From a virus: 27,764 bases of DNA. The notes beneath the pieces were generated by a model. The model was not told the DNA's origin. It did no database searches and saw nothing but the letters and a program-made list of their open reading frames with translations. A program made the translations under genes and the position numbers. The DNA is taken from the IMG/VR virus record IMGVR_UViG_3300029893_000053, positions 488 to 28,251 of that record; one strand, given 5' to 3'. Positions within the stretch are counted from its first letter, which is position 1. Each line of letters starts with the position of its first letter. Of this stretch, positions 15,924 to 21,561 are shown one piece after another.

Positions 15924-16322
15924 TCATGCGTTAATTCTTGCCTGTGCGATATTTACATACTCCTCCTCTCGCTCTATTTCTATAAAATCTCTACCTGTAT
16001 TCTTACATGCCACTCCTGTAGTACCACTTCCCATAAATGGGTCCAAGACACAACCTCCTGTAGGTGTTTTAGTTAGTGTGCATAGATACTCCATTAGTTT
16101 AAGAGGCTTAACTGTGGGGTGGTTGTTTTTAGCTGGTGCTTTTTCACTACCATACTTACCTGATGCTGAATTAACATCTTCAAGATAATCTCCTACTCCA
16201 CCACCACCTCCAGTAGTTTGCTTAATCCCCAACTCCTCACACCCAGCATTCCTCTCTTTCTTACTTGCTTTAGCACAGTAAAAGAATCTTGATGCTCCTC
16301 CTGAAGTTGACTCATTCGTCAT
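15924..16322 (-). CDS. Truncated DNA adenine/cytosine methyltransferase
   Basis: The protein holds only the C-terminal half of the phage beta-type DNA methyltransferases: SGGASRFFYCAKASKKERNAG, then NHPTVKPLKLMEYLC, and the SAM-binding motif DPFMGSGTTGVACKNTGRDFIEIE. The catalytic DPPY motif, which in this class precedes these segments, is missing, and no methyltransferase sequence is found upstream in any frame. It is therefore probably a remnant that can bind SAM but not methylate. It overlaps a 52-residue gene by 11 bases. A DPPY supplied by a separate polypeptide elsewhere cannot be excluded. Confidence 0.8.
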   Translation of the reverse strand: MTNESTSGGASRFFYCAKASKKERNAGCEELGIKQTTGGGGGVGDYLEDVNSASGKYGSEKAPAKNNHPTVKPLKLMEYLCTLTKTPTGGCVLDPFMGSGTTGVACKNTGRDFIEIEREEEYVNIAQARINA

Positions 16323-16470
16323 ATTCTTCTGGTATTGCGTCTATGGTAAATCCTATTGCACTATCCTTACTGTCATTGCCTGCTACAAAGACTGATATTA
16401 CTTCGCCCTCGTTAATAATTGCTTCAGCAAGGCTATTCGCCTCCACTATCCTCGTCACCTTGTACCACAT
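16312..16470 (-). CDS. Small acidic protein, 52 aa
   Basis: The frame runs from ATG 16470, inside the TerS-like gene, to TGA 16312 inside the methyltransferase remnant. It encodes WYKVTRIVEANSLAEAII, then EVISVFVAGN, and ends IDAIPEEYDE. The predicted beta-alpha-beta-beta arrangement and acidic tail look protein-like and resemble small phage proteins of unknown role. It fills the gap between two genes and overlaps both, as is typical here. No ribosome site is clear and function is unknown. Confidence 0.55.
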   Translation of the reverse strand: MWYKVTRIVEANSLAEAIINEGEVISVFVAGNDSKDSAIGFTIDAIPEEYDE

Positions 16471-16828
16471 CTGCCCATTTAATAATGATTGGTGAACCGT
16501 CCTCCCCTGTATGCTCTGTTCTGGTTGAGTAATCCTTGCGCCCTAATGTCTGCAAGGTAAACTTAGTCATATCCGCCTTAATCTTCTCGTCACTTGACAT
16601 GAGGAGCTCCTCTAAATTCCCCTCAGCTAAGGCTAATTTTCGGTCTCTTTTCCACCCGTCAATGAGGTTGCGTAGATTTAGGTAATTGTCTTGCGTCCAT
16701 GCATATAAAGTACCCTCTGGGGTATTGCTAATCTTAGCGATTTCTCGCAGTGTCTTGCCCTCCAGGGTCAGTTTCCGTATTTCCCGCAACATTTCGTTGG
16801 TCAGGCTTGTTGGTCTCCCTCTTTCCAT
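16433..16828 (-). CDS. Probable terminase small subunit (HTH)
   Basis: The N-terminal ERGRPTSLTNEMLREIRKL, then LEGKTLREIAKISNTPEGTLYAWTQ (about 22-48), form a helix-turn-helix of the kind found in small terminases. The following LRNLIDGWKRDRKLALAE and KADMTKFTLQTLGRKDYSTRTEHTGEDG are also typical of these proteins. The small subunit recognises the viral DNA and feeds it to TerL. ATG 16828 is taken as start; a TTG two codons earlier is possible and no clear ribosome site is seen. It is separated from TerL by the sugar and methyltransferase genes, an unusual distance. Confidence 0.75.
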   Translation of the reverse strand: MERGRPTSLTNEMLREIRKLTLEGKTLREIAKISNTPEGTLYAWTQDNYLNLRNLIDGWKRDRKLALAEGNLEELLMSSDEKIKADMTKFTLQTLGRKDYSTRTEHTGEDGSPIIIKWADVVQGDEDSGGE

Positions 16829-16899
16829 TGCCAAATATTTCAGCCCAGCGTTGTTTAGAGATGCCTGTCATTGAGTGCTGGGAACATCTTCCGCCTAGT

Positions 16900-17130
16900 T
16901 CAGGCATTTTCTTTATTATCTTCTTTTGGCTCCTCCTTTGGCTCTTCCTTTGGAGCCTCGCTTCCTAGTGTTAGGTTGTTGAGTGCCCCTTGGAGTGCGT
17001 TGATGATCAGCTGCGCTTCTCCGATTGCTACGTTTCGCTTTACGAGTACGTCCCACATCTCGTTTGCGAGTGCGTTGAGTTCGAGTGCTCGTGCTTCGTT
17101 GCTCCCCACTTCTACTGACTTCTTTGTCAT
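16900..17130 (-). CDS. Small protein with a KEEP-rich tail, 76 aa
   Basis: This is the first gene of the late operon. The product has an N-terminal helix (ARALELNALANEMWDVLVKR), a second helix (GEAQLIINALQGALNNL), and a low-complexity tail with two KEEP units followed by KEDNKENA. It is acidic and lacks cysteine. The helical pair could form a coiled coil or oligomer. No ribosome site is present and the upstream leader contains a strong hairpin at 17197-17222. No family is recognised. Confidence 0.65.
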   Translation of the reverse strand: MTKKSVEVGSNEARALELNALANEMWDVLVKRNVAIGEAQLIINALQGALNNLTLGSEAPKEEPKEEPKEDNKENA

Positions 17131-17196
17131 AAAAAGTAATTATTTGTCTTCCCTGTTTATCGTAATCAAGGTATAAGCCGATCTCTTTGCCCTTGA

Positions 17197-17222
17197 GCCA
17201 CATCGCCCTTGGGCGAGGTGGC
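17197..17222 (-). promoter_or_regulatory. Strong hairpin in the late-operon leader
   Basis: On the minus strand GCCACCTCGCCC is followed by AA and GGGCGATGTGGC, a 12-base-pair stem with one mismatch. It lies about 65 bases before the first late gene and about 40 bases after the possible late promoter. No T-run follows, so it is not an obvious terminator. It could stabilise the late mRNA 5' end, act in antitermination or be processed. Confidence 0.6.
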
Positions 17223-17256
17223 GACCCTTAAACCTTTTTGACCACCCAAAGATATA

Positions 17257-17307
17257 ACTTTATAAAGAAATGCTAATATTGACAAACTTTATAAAGTTAC
17301 ATAGAAT
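17257..17307. promoter_or_regulatory. Overlapping divergent promoters on twin CTTTATAAAG operators
   Basis: On the plus strand TTGACA (17279-17284), 17 bases, then TAGAAT (17302-17307) forms a near-consensus promoter. On the minus strand TTGTCA (17285-17280), 15 bases, then TATAAA (17264-17259) could drive the late operon. CTTTATAAAG occurs at 17258-17267 and 17287-17296, 29 bases centre to centre. The second copy extends to a perfect 14-base palindrome filling the plus spacer and the first covers the minus -10 box, so a dimeric regulator could control both directions. Confidence 0.6.
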
Positions 17308-17384
17308 AAGAATAGAATGAATACCAAGCCATCCTCTGTGCGAGGTTTTCGTCTGCTCGTAGTATCATTTCAGCAAAACAAAAG

Positions 17385-17612
17385 GTGGAAATCCACACGC
17401 CAAAATCCCGCGCTAAACCCTGCTGGGCGTTGGTCTACTACGACCTGAAGTGGAATGAGGGTTTTACCCTGCGCACAAAGCGCACCTCCGAATATTGTAA
17501 AGTGATGGCACAATACGGCGTATGTTCAATGTATCTTTTTTTGTCTACCTACACAGGACACACCTTTCAATACTTATCCACAATCAAAAAGAAGGCTGTT
17601 ACGCCTCCTTGA
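17385..17612 (+). CDS. Possible rightward small protein, 75 aa
   Basis: Beginning at GTG 17385, just after AAAAGG, the frame reads WALVYYDLKWNEGFTLRTKR, then YCKVMAQYGVCSMYLFLSTY and ends at 17612. The composition is protein-like with many aromatic residues and two cysteines, and it lies downstream of the rightward promoter. Against it, the start is not ATG, its 3' end covers the leftward terminator, and no family is recognised. A second 43-residue frame (17317-17448) starts three bases after the expected transcription start. Confidence 0.3.
   Translation: MEIHTPKSRAKPCWALVYYDLKWNEGFTLRTKRTSEYCKVMAQYGVCSMYLFLSTYTGHTFQYLSTIKKKAVTPP
17574..17582 (+). promoter_or_regulatory. Consensus DnaA box (TTATCCACA)
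   Basis: A perfect TTATCCACA nonamer lies in the control region directly beside the early terminator. A second perfect copy in the opposite orientation lies next to the early promoter. Single boxes bind DnaA with high affinity and may serve regulation or replication, but no AT-rich unwinding region or cluster of boxes is seen here. Confidence 0.4.
17586..17610 (-). terminator. Intrinsic terminator of the early operon
   Basis: On the minus strand AAGGAGGC, loop GTAACA and GCCTTCTT form an eight-pair stem with one G-U pair, continuing into a run of five T. The stem includes the stop codon of the last early gene, so termination occurs at the end of that gene. It separates the early operon from the late control region. 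Confidence 0.7.
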
Positions 17613-17805
17613 TAATCTTTCTCATATATTCCACCACATCAACAAAAAGCTCTCTTGTTAGTGGGTATTTGTCTTTGTGGAACAAGTACAACATGCGGGC
17701 TCGTGACCGGGTTGTATTAAAATCAGTCGCAATAACCCCCCAGCTAAACCCTAGTCGTCTGTATCCCACAAGGAGCCTATTACGCTCCGCTTTCTCCTTG
17801 GACAT
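17599..17805 (-). CDS. Small helix-turn-helix protein, last early gene, 68 aa
   Basis: ATG 17805 begins SKEKAERNRLLVGYRRL; the open frame extends to 17883 but that part overlaps the previous gene. The segment RRLGFSWGVIATDFNTTRSRARML (about 16-40) has helix-turn-helix spacing with a G-x-S-W-x-x-I-A core, as in sigma-like or transposase-type HTH proteins. The C-terminus is an amphipathic helix (TRELFVDVVEYMRKIIKEA). It sits next to the late promoter, so a role in late transcription is attractive but unproven. Its stop lies inside the terminator stem. Confidence 0.6.
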   Translation of the reverse strand: MSKEKAERNRLLVGYRRLGFSWGVIATDFNTTRSRARMLYLFHKDKYPLTRELFVDVVEYMRKIIKEA

Positions 17806-18103
17806 CGGCTTTTGGGTAATAGTATTTAGGAAGCTGCGGATCCGCAAGCTCCTTTTCACACTGCCGGTTAAAGAAAAACCCAACCATCCATGGGCTCATC
17901 CCCATTGCATCGGCAATGTCCTGTATCTCCATACCGTCAGCCCTCCGTCTGAAGCAATCAAGCGAGTAAGCATCTACGCTCGAACGCAACTGATGGGCTA
18001 TATCCGACACAGATCTCCCGTGCTTTTGTGACATCTCCTTGTATGTGAGCTCATACACGAAGAAATCCTCAAGTAATACTTCTAGTTGGCTAATGTTGGC
18101 CAT
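17780..18103 (-). CDS. Two-HTH protein, possible late-gene regulator, 107 aa
   Basis: The N-terminal VYELTYKEMSQKHGRSVSDIAHQLRSS (about 16-42) and central MEIQDIADAMGMSPWMVGFFFNRQ (about 57-80) each have helix-turn-helix spacing. Such pairing is seen in small phage transcription factors and sigma-like activators. The tail is tyrosine and proline rich (LPKYYYPKAD). It overlaps the previous gene by 14 bases and the next by 26. Placed at the end of the early operon immediately before the late control region, it could activate late genes; family membership is not certain. Confidence 0.6.
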   Translation of the reverse strand: MANISQLEVLLEDFFVYELTYKEMSQKHGRSVSDIAHQLRSSVDAYSLDCFRRRADGMEIQDIADAMGMSPWMVGFFFNRQCEKELADPQLPKYYYPKADVQGESGA

Positions 18104-18431
18104 ACTCCATGATTATATCCTCCAGGTTAGCTAATATCAGGCTCATGACCTTATCGTAATCTTCACCTATGGCGTATATTGCCTGCCGGAGCTTTTGTGA
18201 CTGCCGCTTTTTATCCTTTGCCTTGATCACCTCACCAGTCTCTTTGAGCACCTCGCCACCAACCACAGCTGCCTTATAATGCACGTCATAAGTGCCGTCC
18301 TGCCTGCTTTTCTGCTCTTGTGAGTATATCTCCACATCAAGCCCAACTCGGTAACTCTTATCCACCTCGATGTCATCAAGGATTGAAAGTGCCCCTGTTG
18401 TTTTGATCAACCTTTCGTTTAAGGTCTTCAT
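18090..18431 (-). CDS. Conserved-looking phage protein, 113 aa, function unknown
   Basis: The product has an N-terminal helix, then beta strands (SYRVGLDVEIYSQEQKS, TYDVHYKAAVVGGEVLK) followed by a basic helix (AKDKKRQSQKLRQAIYAIG) and a C-terminal helical end. There are no cysteines or catalytic motifs. The start at 18431 overlaps the HNH gene by 56 bases; the next in-frame methionine is far downstream, so this start is likely. The basic helix could bind nucleic acid. It lies with SSB and HNH genes, so a recombination or replication accessory role is possible. Confidence 0.6.
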   Translation of the reverse strand: MKTLNERLIKTTGALSILDDIEVDKSYRVGLDVEIYSQEQKSRQDGTYDVHYKAAVVGGEVLKETGEVIKAKDKKRQSQKLRQAIYAIGEDYDKVMSLILANLEDIIMEYGQH

Positions 18432-18759
18432 AAAGTGCTTGTAATTCGTTATCGGTACGCTTTACCACCATATTTCGCCGTCTCTTTAACTCTGCCACTC
18501 TGTCGCTACCATGCGTTGTCAAAAGAAACTCACCAGCTTCAGCGGGGTTCTTGTGCCACCAAAAGTGACATTTGGCGCATAAACAATGTGCATTCTCTTC
18601 GTCCCACCGAAGATACTGGTACGTTCTACTGTAAATGTGTGATGTTTGTAGGGTTTGCGTGTTACCACACCGCTCACACGCCCCCCGTTGTCGAATAAGC
18701 TCACTAAAGACCTTATCCAGCTTGTTTATGAGTCCTTTGCGCTTGGGGCGTTTTGCCAT
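18376..18759 (-). CDS. HNH endonuclease / NinG-like protein, 127 aa
   Basis: A basic N-terminus (KRPKRKGLINKLDK) precedes a zinc-stabilised HNH motif: CERC at 28-31, TSHIYSR with H41, ENAHCLCAKCH with N56, C61/C64 and H65, then H69. The arrangement CxxC ... SH ... N ... CxxCH ... H matches compact HNH nucleases and the phage NinG/Rap group that cut branched DNA. The C-terminus is a long charged helix. It overlaps SSB by one base (TAATG) and lies with single-strand annealing and SSB functions, so a role in recombination is likely. Confidence 0.75.
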   Translation of the reverse strand: MAKRPKRKGLINKLDKVFSELIRQRGACERCGNTQTLQTSHIYSRTYQYLRWDEENAHCLCAKCHFWWHKNPAEAGEFLLTTHGSDRVAELKRRRNMVVKRTDNELQALYEDLKRKVDQNNRGTFNP

Positions 18760-19151
18760 TAAAAAGGAATGCTACTCACGTCTATCTCATCGTTGCCAAC
18801 AACAGGCTCCTCTTGCTGTGGCACGTCATTGTCTTTACGCCCATCAAGGACCTGGAACATATTGACAATCACCTGCGTCTTAAACCGCTTTTCTCCGTTA
18901 GCAGATTCATAGCTTTGGGTCTCCAATCTCCCCTCAATAAACACCTTTGTGCCTCGCCCGGCATACCGAGCAACCACCTCTGCTAACTTCGAAAATGCCA
19001 CACAATTATGGTACTCAGCTCGTTGCTGTCGCTCACCATCCTTGCTCTTGTAGTATTCATTGGTAGCTACTACAAACCGAGTAACCTTCCCACCCCCCAC
19101 AAGCTCCGGATCACGCACTAAGTTCCCCAAAAGAAATACCTTATTTACCAT
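18759..19151 (-). CDS. ssb: Single-stranded DNA-binding protein
   Basis: A typical OB-fold SSB of 130 residues. It opens NKVFLLGNLVRDPEL, continues TRFVVATNEYYKS, AEYHNCVAFSKLAEVVARYAGRGTKVFIEGRLETQSYE and FKTQVIVNMFQVLDG, all family signatures, in about residues 1-107. The short linker ends in the acidic tip DVSSIPF, which resembles the partner-binding end of bacterial SSBs. It coats single-stranded DNA in replication and annealing, working with the ERF protein of the same operon. The start overlaps the preceding gene. Confidence 0.95.
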   Translation of the reverse strand: MVNKVFLLGNLVRDPELVGGGKVTRFVVATNEYYKSKDGERQQRAEYHNCVAFSKLAEVVARYAGRGTKVFIEGRLETQSYESANGEKRFKTQVIVNMFQVLDGRKDNDVPQQEEPVVGNDEIDVSSIPF

Positions 19152-19458
19152 TTTTCTTTTTTAATGATTTATTATATGCGTACAAAATTGCCATATACCC
19201 CACAATATCCAACATGCTATCTTCAATCGTCTCGTCTTTTACCTCATTCTTGCGCTCGAATAAGTTGTTTACCCGCACCAACTTCTCGATCGCACGAGTG
19301 AGTATAGACTTATGCGTACCTACCCCAATGATGTTTGACGAGGCAAAACCTCCAAAAGGGTTAAAGTCATTGCCATAATCAGCGGACTTCTTCTCTACCG
19401 TTACACGAGCTGTATCAAGAAGCTCGCTAACGTGCGCAAGATATTCTTGTCTTTCCAT
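19141..19458 (-). CDS. Nucleotide-modification-associated domain protein (DUF1599-like)
   Basis: The 105-residue product has the core signature KKSADYGNDFNPFGGF near residues 23-38, followed by ILTRAIEKLVRVNNLF and the acidic EVKDETIEDSMLDIVGYMAILYAY near 72-96. This K-x-x-D-Y-G ... R-x-x-x-K-x-x-R ... D-E-(S/T)-x-x-D-x-x-x-D pattern fits the DUF1599 / nucleotide modification domain family often carried by phages. The biochemical role is not established. It overlaps SSB by 11 bases and the next gene by 58. Confidence 0.7.
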   Translation of the reverse strand: MERQEYLAHVSELLDTARVTVEKKSADYGNDFNPFGGFASSNIIGVGTHKSILTRAIEKLVRVNNLFERKNEVKDETIEDSMLDIVGYMAILYAYNKSLKKKNGK

Positions 19459-19607
19459 TTGCCTTTTGGTAATTCTTTAATTTGCTTGCTGTATTTCGCT
19501 GCGTTCTGCACAAGGCGATGATAATCTGTTGCGAGGAAATTATTCTCCTCCTCCTTGAGCATGCCGAGGGCGAAATCATTCACCTTTGATACTATGCTTT
19601 TTGCCAT
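19401..19607 (-). CDS. Small basic early protein, 68 aa
   Basis: The product starts AKSIVSKVNDFALGMLKEEENNFLATDYHRLVQNAAKYSK and ends in a hydrophobic stretch (LASFLIQLV). It is mainly helical. There is an A-rich leader, AAATAACAAAAACAG, rather than a ribosome site. The last 58 bases are shared with the DUF1599-like gene, so its C-terminal part may be imposed by that overlap. No family is recognised. Confidence 0.5.
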   Translation of the reverse strand: MAKSIVSKVNDFALGMLKEEENNFLATDYHRLVQNAAKYSKQIKELPKGKWKDKNILRTLASFLIQLV

Positions 19608-19734
19608 AATCTGTTTTTGTTATTTCTTCTATGATCTTTAGTATCCTCCTGCGATACGGCTTCACATCGACCTTGAGATAAGGGGAGTCACGAAGCTCTT
19701 TGAGGATTTTGTCTATCTCGTGGGAGAGGGTCAT
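19576..19734 (-). CDS. Small charged protein, 52 aa
   Basis: A short frame starts at ATG 19734, in an ATGA overlap with the membrane gene, and ends at 19576. It encodes TLSHEIDKILKELRDSP, then VDVKPYRRRILKIIEEITKT, two amphipathic helices with strong charge, and a basic tail. It shares 32 bases with the next gene. Coupled position and helical periodicity support it; no function can be assigned. Confidence 0.55.
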   Translation of the reverse strand: MTLSHEIDKILKELRDSPYLKVDVKPYRRRILKIIEEITKTDYGKKHSIKGE

Positions 19735-19934
19735 TTGCTATCTATTAGATAATCAATAAAACCACCAAGAGTAAGCAGCAGCATTATCACTACAGCTGCG
19801 GTAATAGCTACCCTACCCCACAGTAGAGCTTCCACCCACACAGCAAATATTGCTGAAACAAATAATAACGCTATAGACAGAAGAAGTAATACCATTATCA
19901 TGGCTAATATTACGCTCAATGATTTCTTAGTCAT
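19731..19934 (-). CDS. Small two-helix membrane protein, 67 aa
   Basis: After a short basic start (TKKS) two hydrophobic segments span about residues 6-31 (LSVILAMIMVLLLLSIALLF) and 39-62 (GRVAITAAVVIMLLLTLGGF), with a short loop containing one acidic and one basic residue. The C-terminus DYLIDSK is probably cytoplasmic. Its size suits a holin or an exclusion protein, but its early-operon position speaks against lysis. No ribosome site is visible. Confidence 0.6.
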   Translation of the reverse strand: MTKKSLSVILAMIMVLLLLSIALLFVSAIFAVWVEALLWGRVAITAAVVIMLLLTLGGFIDYLIDSK

Positions 19935-20039
19935 AGTTGCTTGATTTTATTTATCTGCTCGGTGAGGTAGGTGATTTGCTTCTGTATAATCTCATAGCCA
20001 CTTACTCACATCTCTCATACTTTTTTATAACTTTACTTA

Positions 20040-20285
20040 TTATTTAATTCTTTCATATTTCTTGTGGAAAATGTCTGGCTTACAAGGGTAGAACTCGCCA
20101 TTTAATCCCTTGATAATAAAATCACCAACAGAGGTGTGCATATCACCCTCTAAAGTGTTAATCGTCTCATCAAACGGTACGCCGTCATCTTCAATATCTG
20201 GGAACATGAACCTTAAAATTTCCGTTCCATTCTGACCCGTGTACTGAATAGCCTCTATCTCACATGGCTTTGTTTTGTATCGCAT
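20040..20285 (-). CDS. Conserved phage protein (KPxxIEAIQYTG family-like), 81 aa
   Basis: The protein opens YKTKPCEIEAIQYTGQNGTEILRF, continues TINTLEGDMHTSVGDFIIKGLNGEFYPCKPDIFHKKYE. This resembles a widespread small family in phages of Gram-positive bacteria, with the GD(F/Y)IIKG(x)NGEFYPCKPD(I/V)F core. The fold is probably a small beta barrel. No biochemical function is known to me. It is a free-standing gene in the early operon with short spacers on each side. Confidence 0.75.
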   Translation of the reverse strand: MRYKTKPCEIEAIQYTGQNGTEILRFMFPDIEDDGVPFDETINTLEGDMHTSVGDFIIKGLNGEFYPCKPDIFHKKYERIK

Positions 20286-20332
20286 ATCATATACTTATTA
20301 CTTAATCTCTAATTATCAACCCTTTATGAGCC

Positions 20333-20521
20333 TTACTCCAATTGCGTTCCGCTACATTTATCGGGCAACGCCTCCACCACACTCTCCAGTAGGGCTATTT
20401 GTGAGGCGAGGAGGATGCTTTTTGAACGACCAAGTCGCACCCACCACATACCTCTTTCCGTTTTCCTCTCAAGATTATCAAGATCCTCAATGCTCTTCTT
20501 AACTTGTTCTAGTGGTGTCAT
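20333..20521 (-). CDS. Small helical early protein, 62 aa
   Basis: The start at ATG 20521 overlaps the upstream stop (ATGA); a longer frame from 20536 is less likely. The sequence TPLEQVKKSIEDLDNLERKTERG forms a charged helix, followed by WWVRLGRSKSILLASQIALLESVVEAL, a second helix that is partly hydrophobic. No motif is recognised. It follows a zinc-ribbon gene and precedes a short spacer. Confidence 0.55.
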   Translation of the reverse strand: MTPLEQVKKSIEDLDNLERKTERGMWWVRLGRSKSILLASQIALLESVVEALPDKCSGTQLE

Positions 20522-20745
20522 ACATCCTTCTTGCATTCTTTAGAGTGACCGTGCCTTCCTTCAAAGCTACAGTCCTTGCAGACCTTAGTGTCCTTGGTGA
20601 AGTATTTAGTGGTACCTGCGAAGGAGACTAGCTCCTGTTGAGCTTCATTTGCCCTGCACTCATCACACACGCCTCCATCAAGAGATGGGATGAGGTCTGT
20701 CACCTGCTCACATACCTTACATTCAGTTGTTATTGTGTCTGCCAT
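20518..20745 (-). CDS. Double zinc-ribbon small protein, 75 aa
   Basis: Two metal-binding units are visible. The first is C9/C12 with C27/C30 (CKVC ... CDEC), a classic ribbon. The second is C56/C59 with C71 and histidines H65 and H67 (CKDC ... HGHSKEC). The middle is TTKYFTKDT. It overlaps the previous gene by 23 bases and the next by four. Such proteins usually contact nucleic acid or another protein; the role is unknown. Confidence 0.7.
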   Translation of the reverse strand: MADTITTECKVCEQVTDLIPSLDGGVCDECRANEAQQELVSFAGTTKYFTKDTKVCKDCSFEGRHGHSKECKKDV

Positions 20746-20842
20746 AGGTTATTTCGAAATGTTTAAATGTAAGCTCTCTCGCTTCTATGTGACTATACCC
20801 CATAGCACGAAATTCTTGATATTTTTGCTCTTCTTGTGTCAT
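20723..20842 (-). CDS. Very small protein with UBA-like look, 39 aa
   Basis: The frame begins at ATG 20842, nine bases after the previous stop, and reads TQEEQKYQEFRAMGYSHIEARELTFKHF, ending in an asparagine-rich tail. The QEFRAMGYSHIEARELT stretch looks like a short helical bundle with a MGY turn, reminiscent of small three-helix domains. A longer frame from 20935 is open but overlaps the previous gene. Confidence in the gene is moderate. Confidence 0.5.
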   Translation of the reverse strand: MTQEEQKYQEFRAMGYSHIEARELTFKHFEITYGRHNNN

Positions 20843-20850
20843 AGGCTTTG

Positions 20851-21009
20851 TTATTGTAAAGTAATTGTAAACTGTTCTTGTTGCGTGGAGGTTGTAGTTT
20901 TCACGGAAACCGTCCCAAGTCCACATTGAGGACATCCATTATAATGGAGTGGACAATACTCACATTGACAAGCTCCACACTTTATATTCGAACACACATG
21001 AATTGTCAT
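20851..21009 (-). CDS. Cysteine-rich small protein, 52 aa
   Basis: The start at ATG 21009 is fixed by the AACAAGAGAGGT leader directly upstream. Seven cysteines lie in the first 29 residues, C6, C11, C14, C16, C19, C26 and C29 (CGACQCEYCPLHYNGCPQC), more than a single zinc site needs and suggesting two metals or a metal cluster. The C-terminal tail is threonine and glutamine rich. A redox or metal-binding role is possible; no family is recognised. Confidence 0.65.
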   Translation of the reverse strand: MTIHVCSNIKCGACQCEYCPLHYNGCPQCGLGTVSVKTTTSTQQEQFTITLQ

Positions 21010-21025
21010 ACCTCTCTTGTTATTT
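21010..21025 (-). promoter_or_regulatory. Repeated leader cassette, copy 1
   Basis: AAATAACAAGAGAGGT lies directly before the start of the cysteine-rich gene and includes the stop of the YopX gene. The same block precedes two other neighbouring genes. GAGAGG is the presumed ribosome site. Confidence 0.6.
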
Positions 21026-21388
21026 AATAAGTTCTGGATTCTCATAGATGTTTCCGATGACTTCAATGCCAAACTCTGCGTGAGCAAGTTGGTAGTGGTA
21101 TGTTGGGTCGCCTAATTTGTCTACTATTGCATACATTGAATCTTCTTCTCTCCATTCTACTAAGCCGACGTGGTCAAGAGACCATTCGCCTGATTCATCT
21201 GTATCCCAGTCGTATTTGTTTCTAAATGCAACAATATCCATCTCATAAATCTCCTTGCCGTTCTTGTCGTGGAGACCTGTGAAAGCGTTACTCTCGTACT
21301 TTTCGTAAGGGGCGGTGAACCCATCTGACAAGAAACCCCAATAATGCCATTTGCCATTAACTCGTTGGCGATATTTTATATCCTTCAT
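21020..21388 (-). CDS. YopX family protein, 122 aa
   Basis: The layout matches YopX: KDIKYRQRVNGKWHYWGF at the start, the central signature FTGLHDKNGKEIYEMDIVAF (about 36-56), then VGLVEWREEDSMYAIVD and the closing IEVIGNIYENPEL. YopX proteins are small beta-rich phage proteins of unknown function, common in phages of Firmicutes and in uncultivated phages. The leader is the repeated AAATAACAAGAGAG block, and the stop is embedded in the next copy of it. Confidence 0.85.
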   Translation of the reverse strand: MKDIKYRQRVNGKWHYWGFLSDGFTAPYEKYESNAFTGLHDKNGKEIYEMDIVAFRNKYDWDTDESGEWSLDHVGLVEWREEDSMYAIVDKLGDPTYHYQLAHAEFGIEVIGNIYENPELIK

Positions 21389-21404
21389 ATCTCTCTTGTT
21401 ATTT
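21389..21404 (-). promoter_or_regulatory. Repeated leader cassette, copy 2
   Basis: AAATAACAAGAGAGAT precedes the YopX start, differing at one position from the first copy. It supplies a purine-rich ribosome site close to the ATG. Confidence 0.6.
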
Positions 21405-21417
21405 ATTATTTTTTATG

Positions 21418-21561
21418 TCAAGTAATATTTCGTTTACCAAAAGAAAACAACACGACATAGCACCCGCCGCTTCTTTTGCCTAAAAAATACCCACCTGTAA
21501 TATAATCTTTTGCTAAAAAGTACCTACCTATTTGTTTAATTATCGAATATGTTGCCTTCAT
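21418..21561 (-). CDS. Small basic protein, 47 aa
   Basis: A short frame from ATG 21561 reads KATYSIIKQIGRYFLAKDYI, then GGYFLGKRSGGCYVVLFSFGKRNIT. It is basic and aromatic with strand-like alternation, as in small beta proteins. The start is supported by the AAATAACAAGAGAGGTAT leader shared with its two neighbours. It is the first gene after the gene-free structured region at 21584-21964. Function unknown. Confidence 0.6.
   Translation of the reverse strand: MKATYSIIKQIGRYFLAKDYITGGYFLGKRSGGCYVVLFSFGKRNIT

Larger units (their letters stand above)
17223..17598. other. Control region between early and late operons
   Basis: This 376-base stretch has no convincing minus-strand gene. It holds the late leader, two palindromic operators with overlapping divergent promoters (17257-17307), a DnaA box at 17574-17582 and most of the early-operon terminator. 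Two short rightward frames (17317-17448 and 17385-17612) follow the rightward promoter. They are the only coding candidates, and the rightward transcript would otherwise be noncoding. Confidence 0.55.

Noticed and set aside
16734-16907. 57-residue frame starting MPELGG before the TerS-like gene
   Set aside because: Second half is an out-of-frame reading of the HTH region. The first half fills the gap and has no ribosome site, so it remains weak.
16916-17203. 95-residue minus-strand frame with an arginine-rich tail
   Set aside because: Most of it is an out-of-frame reading of the KEEP-tail gene, and its ATG lies within the hairpin stem.
17317-17448. 43-residue rightward frame near the plus promoter
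   Set aside because: Well placed for a leaderless start but composition is not convincing; mentioned only as an alternative.
17522-18031. 169-residue plus-strand frame
   Set aside because: Antisense to two HTH genes, with no start signal; likely a chance opening.
19935-20039. Short helical frame (ITYLTEQINKIKQL end) and a KKYER-like tail copy
   Set aside because: No usable start codon; may be a decayed remnant but too short to call.
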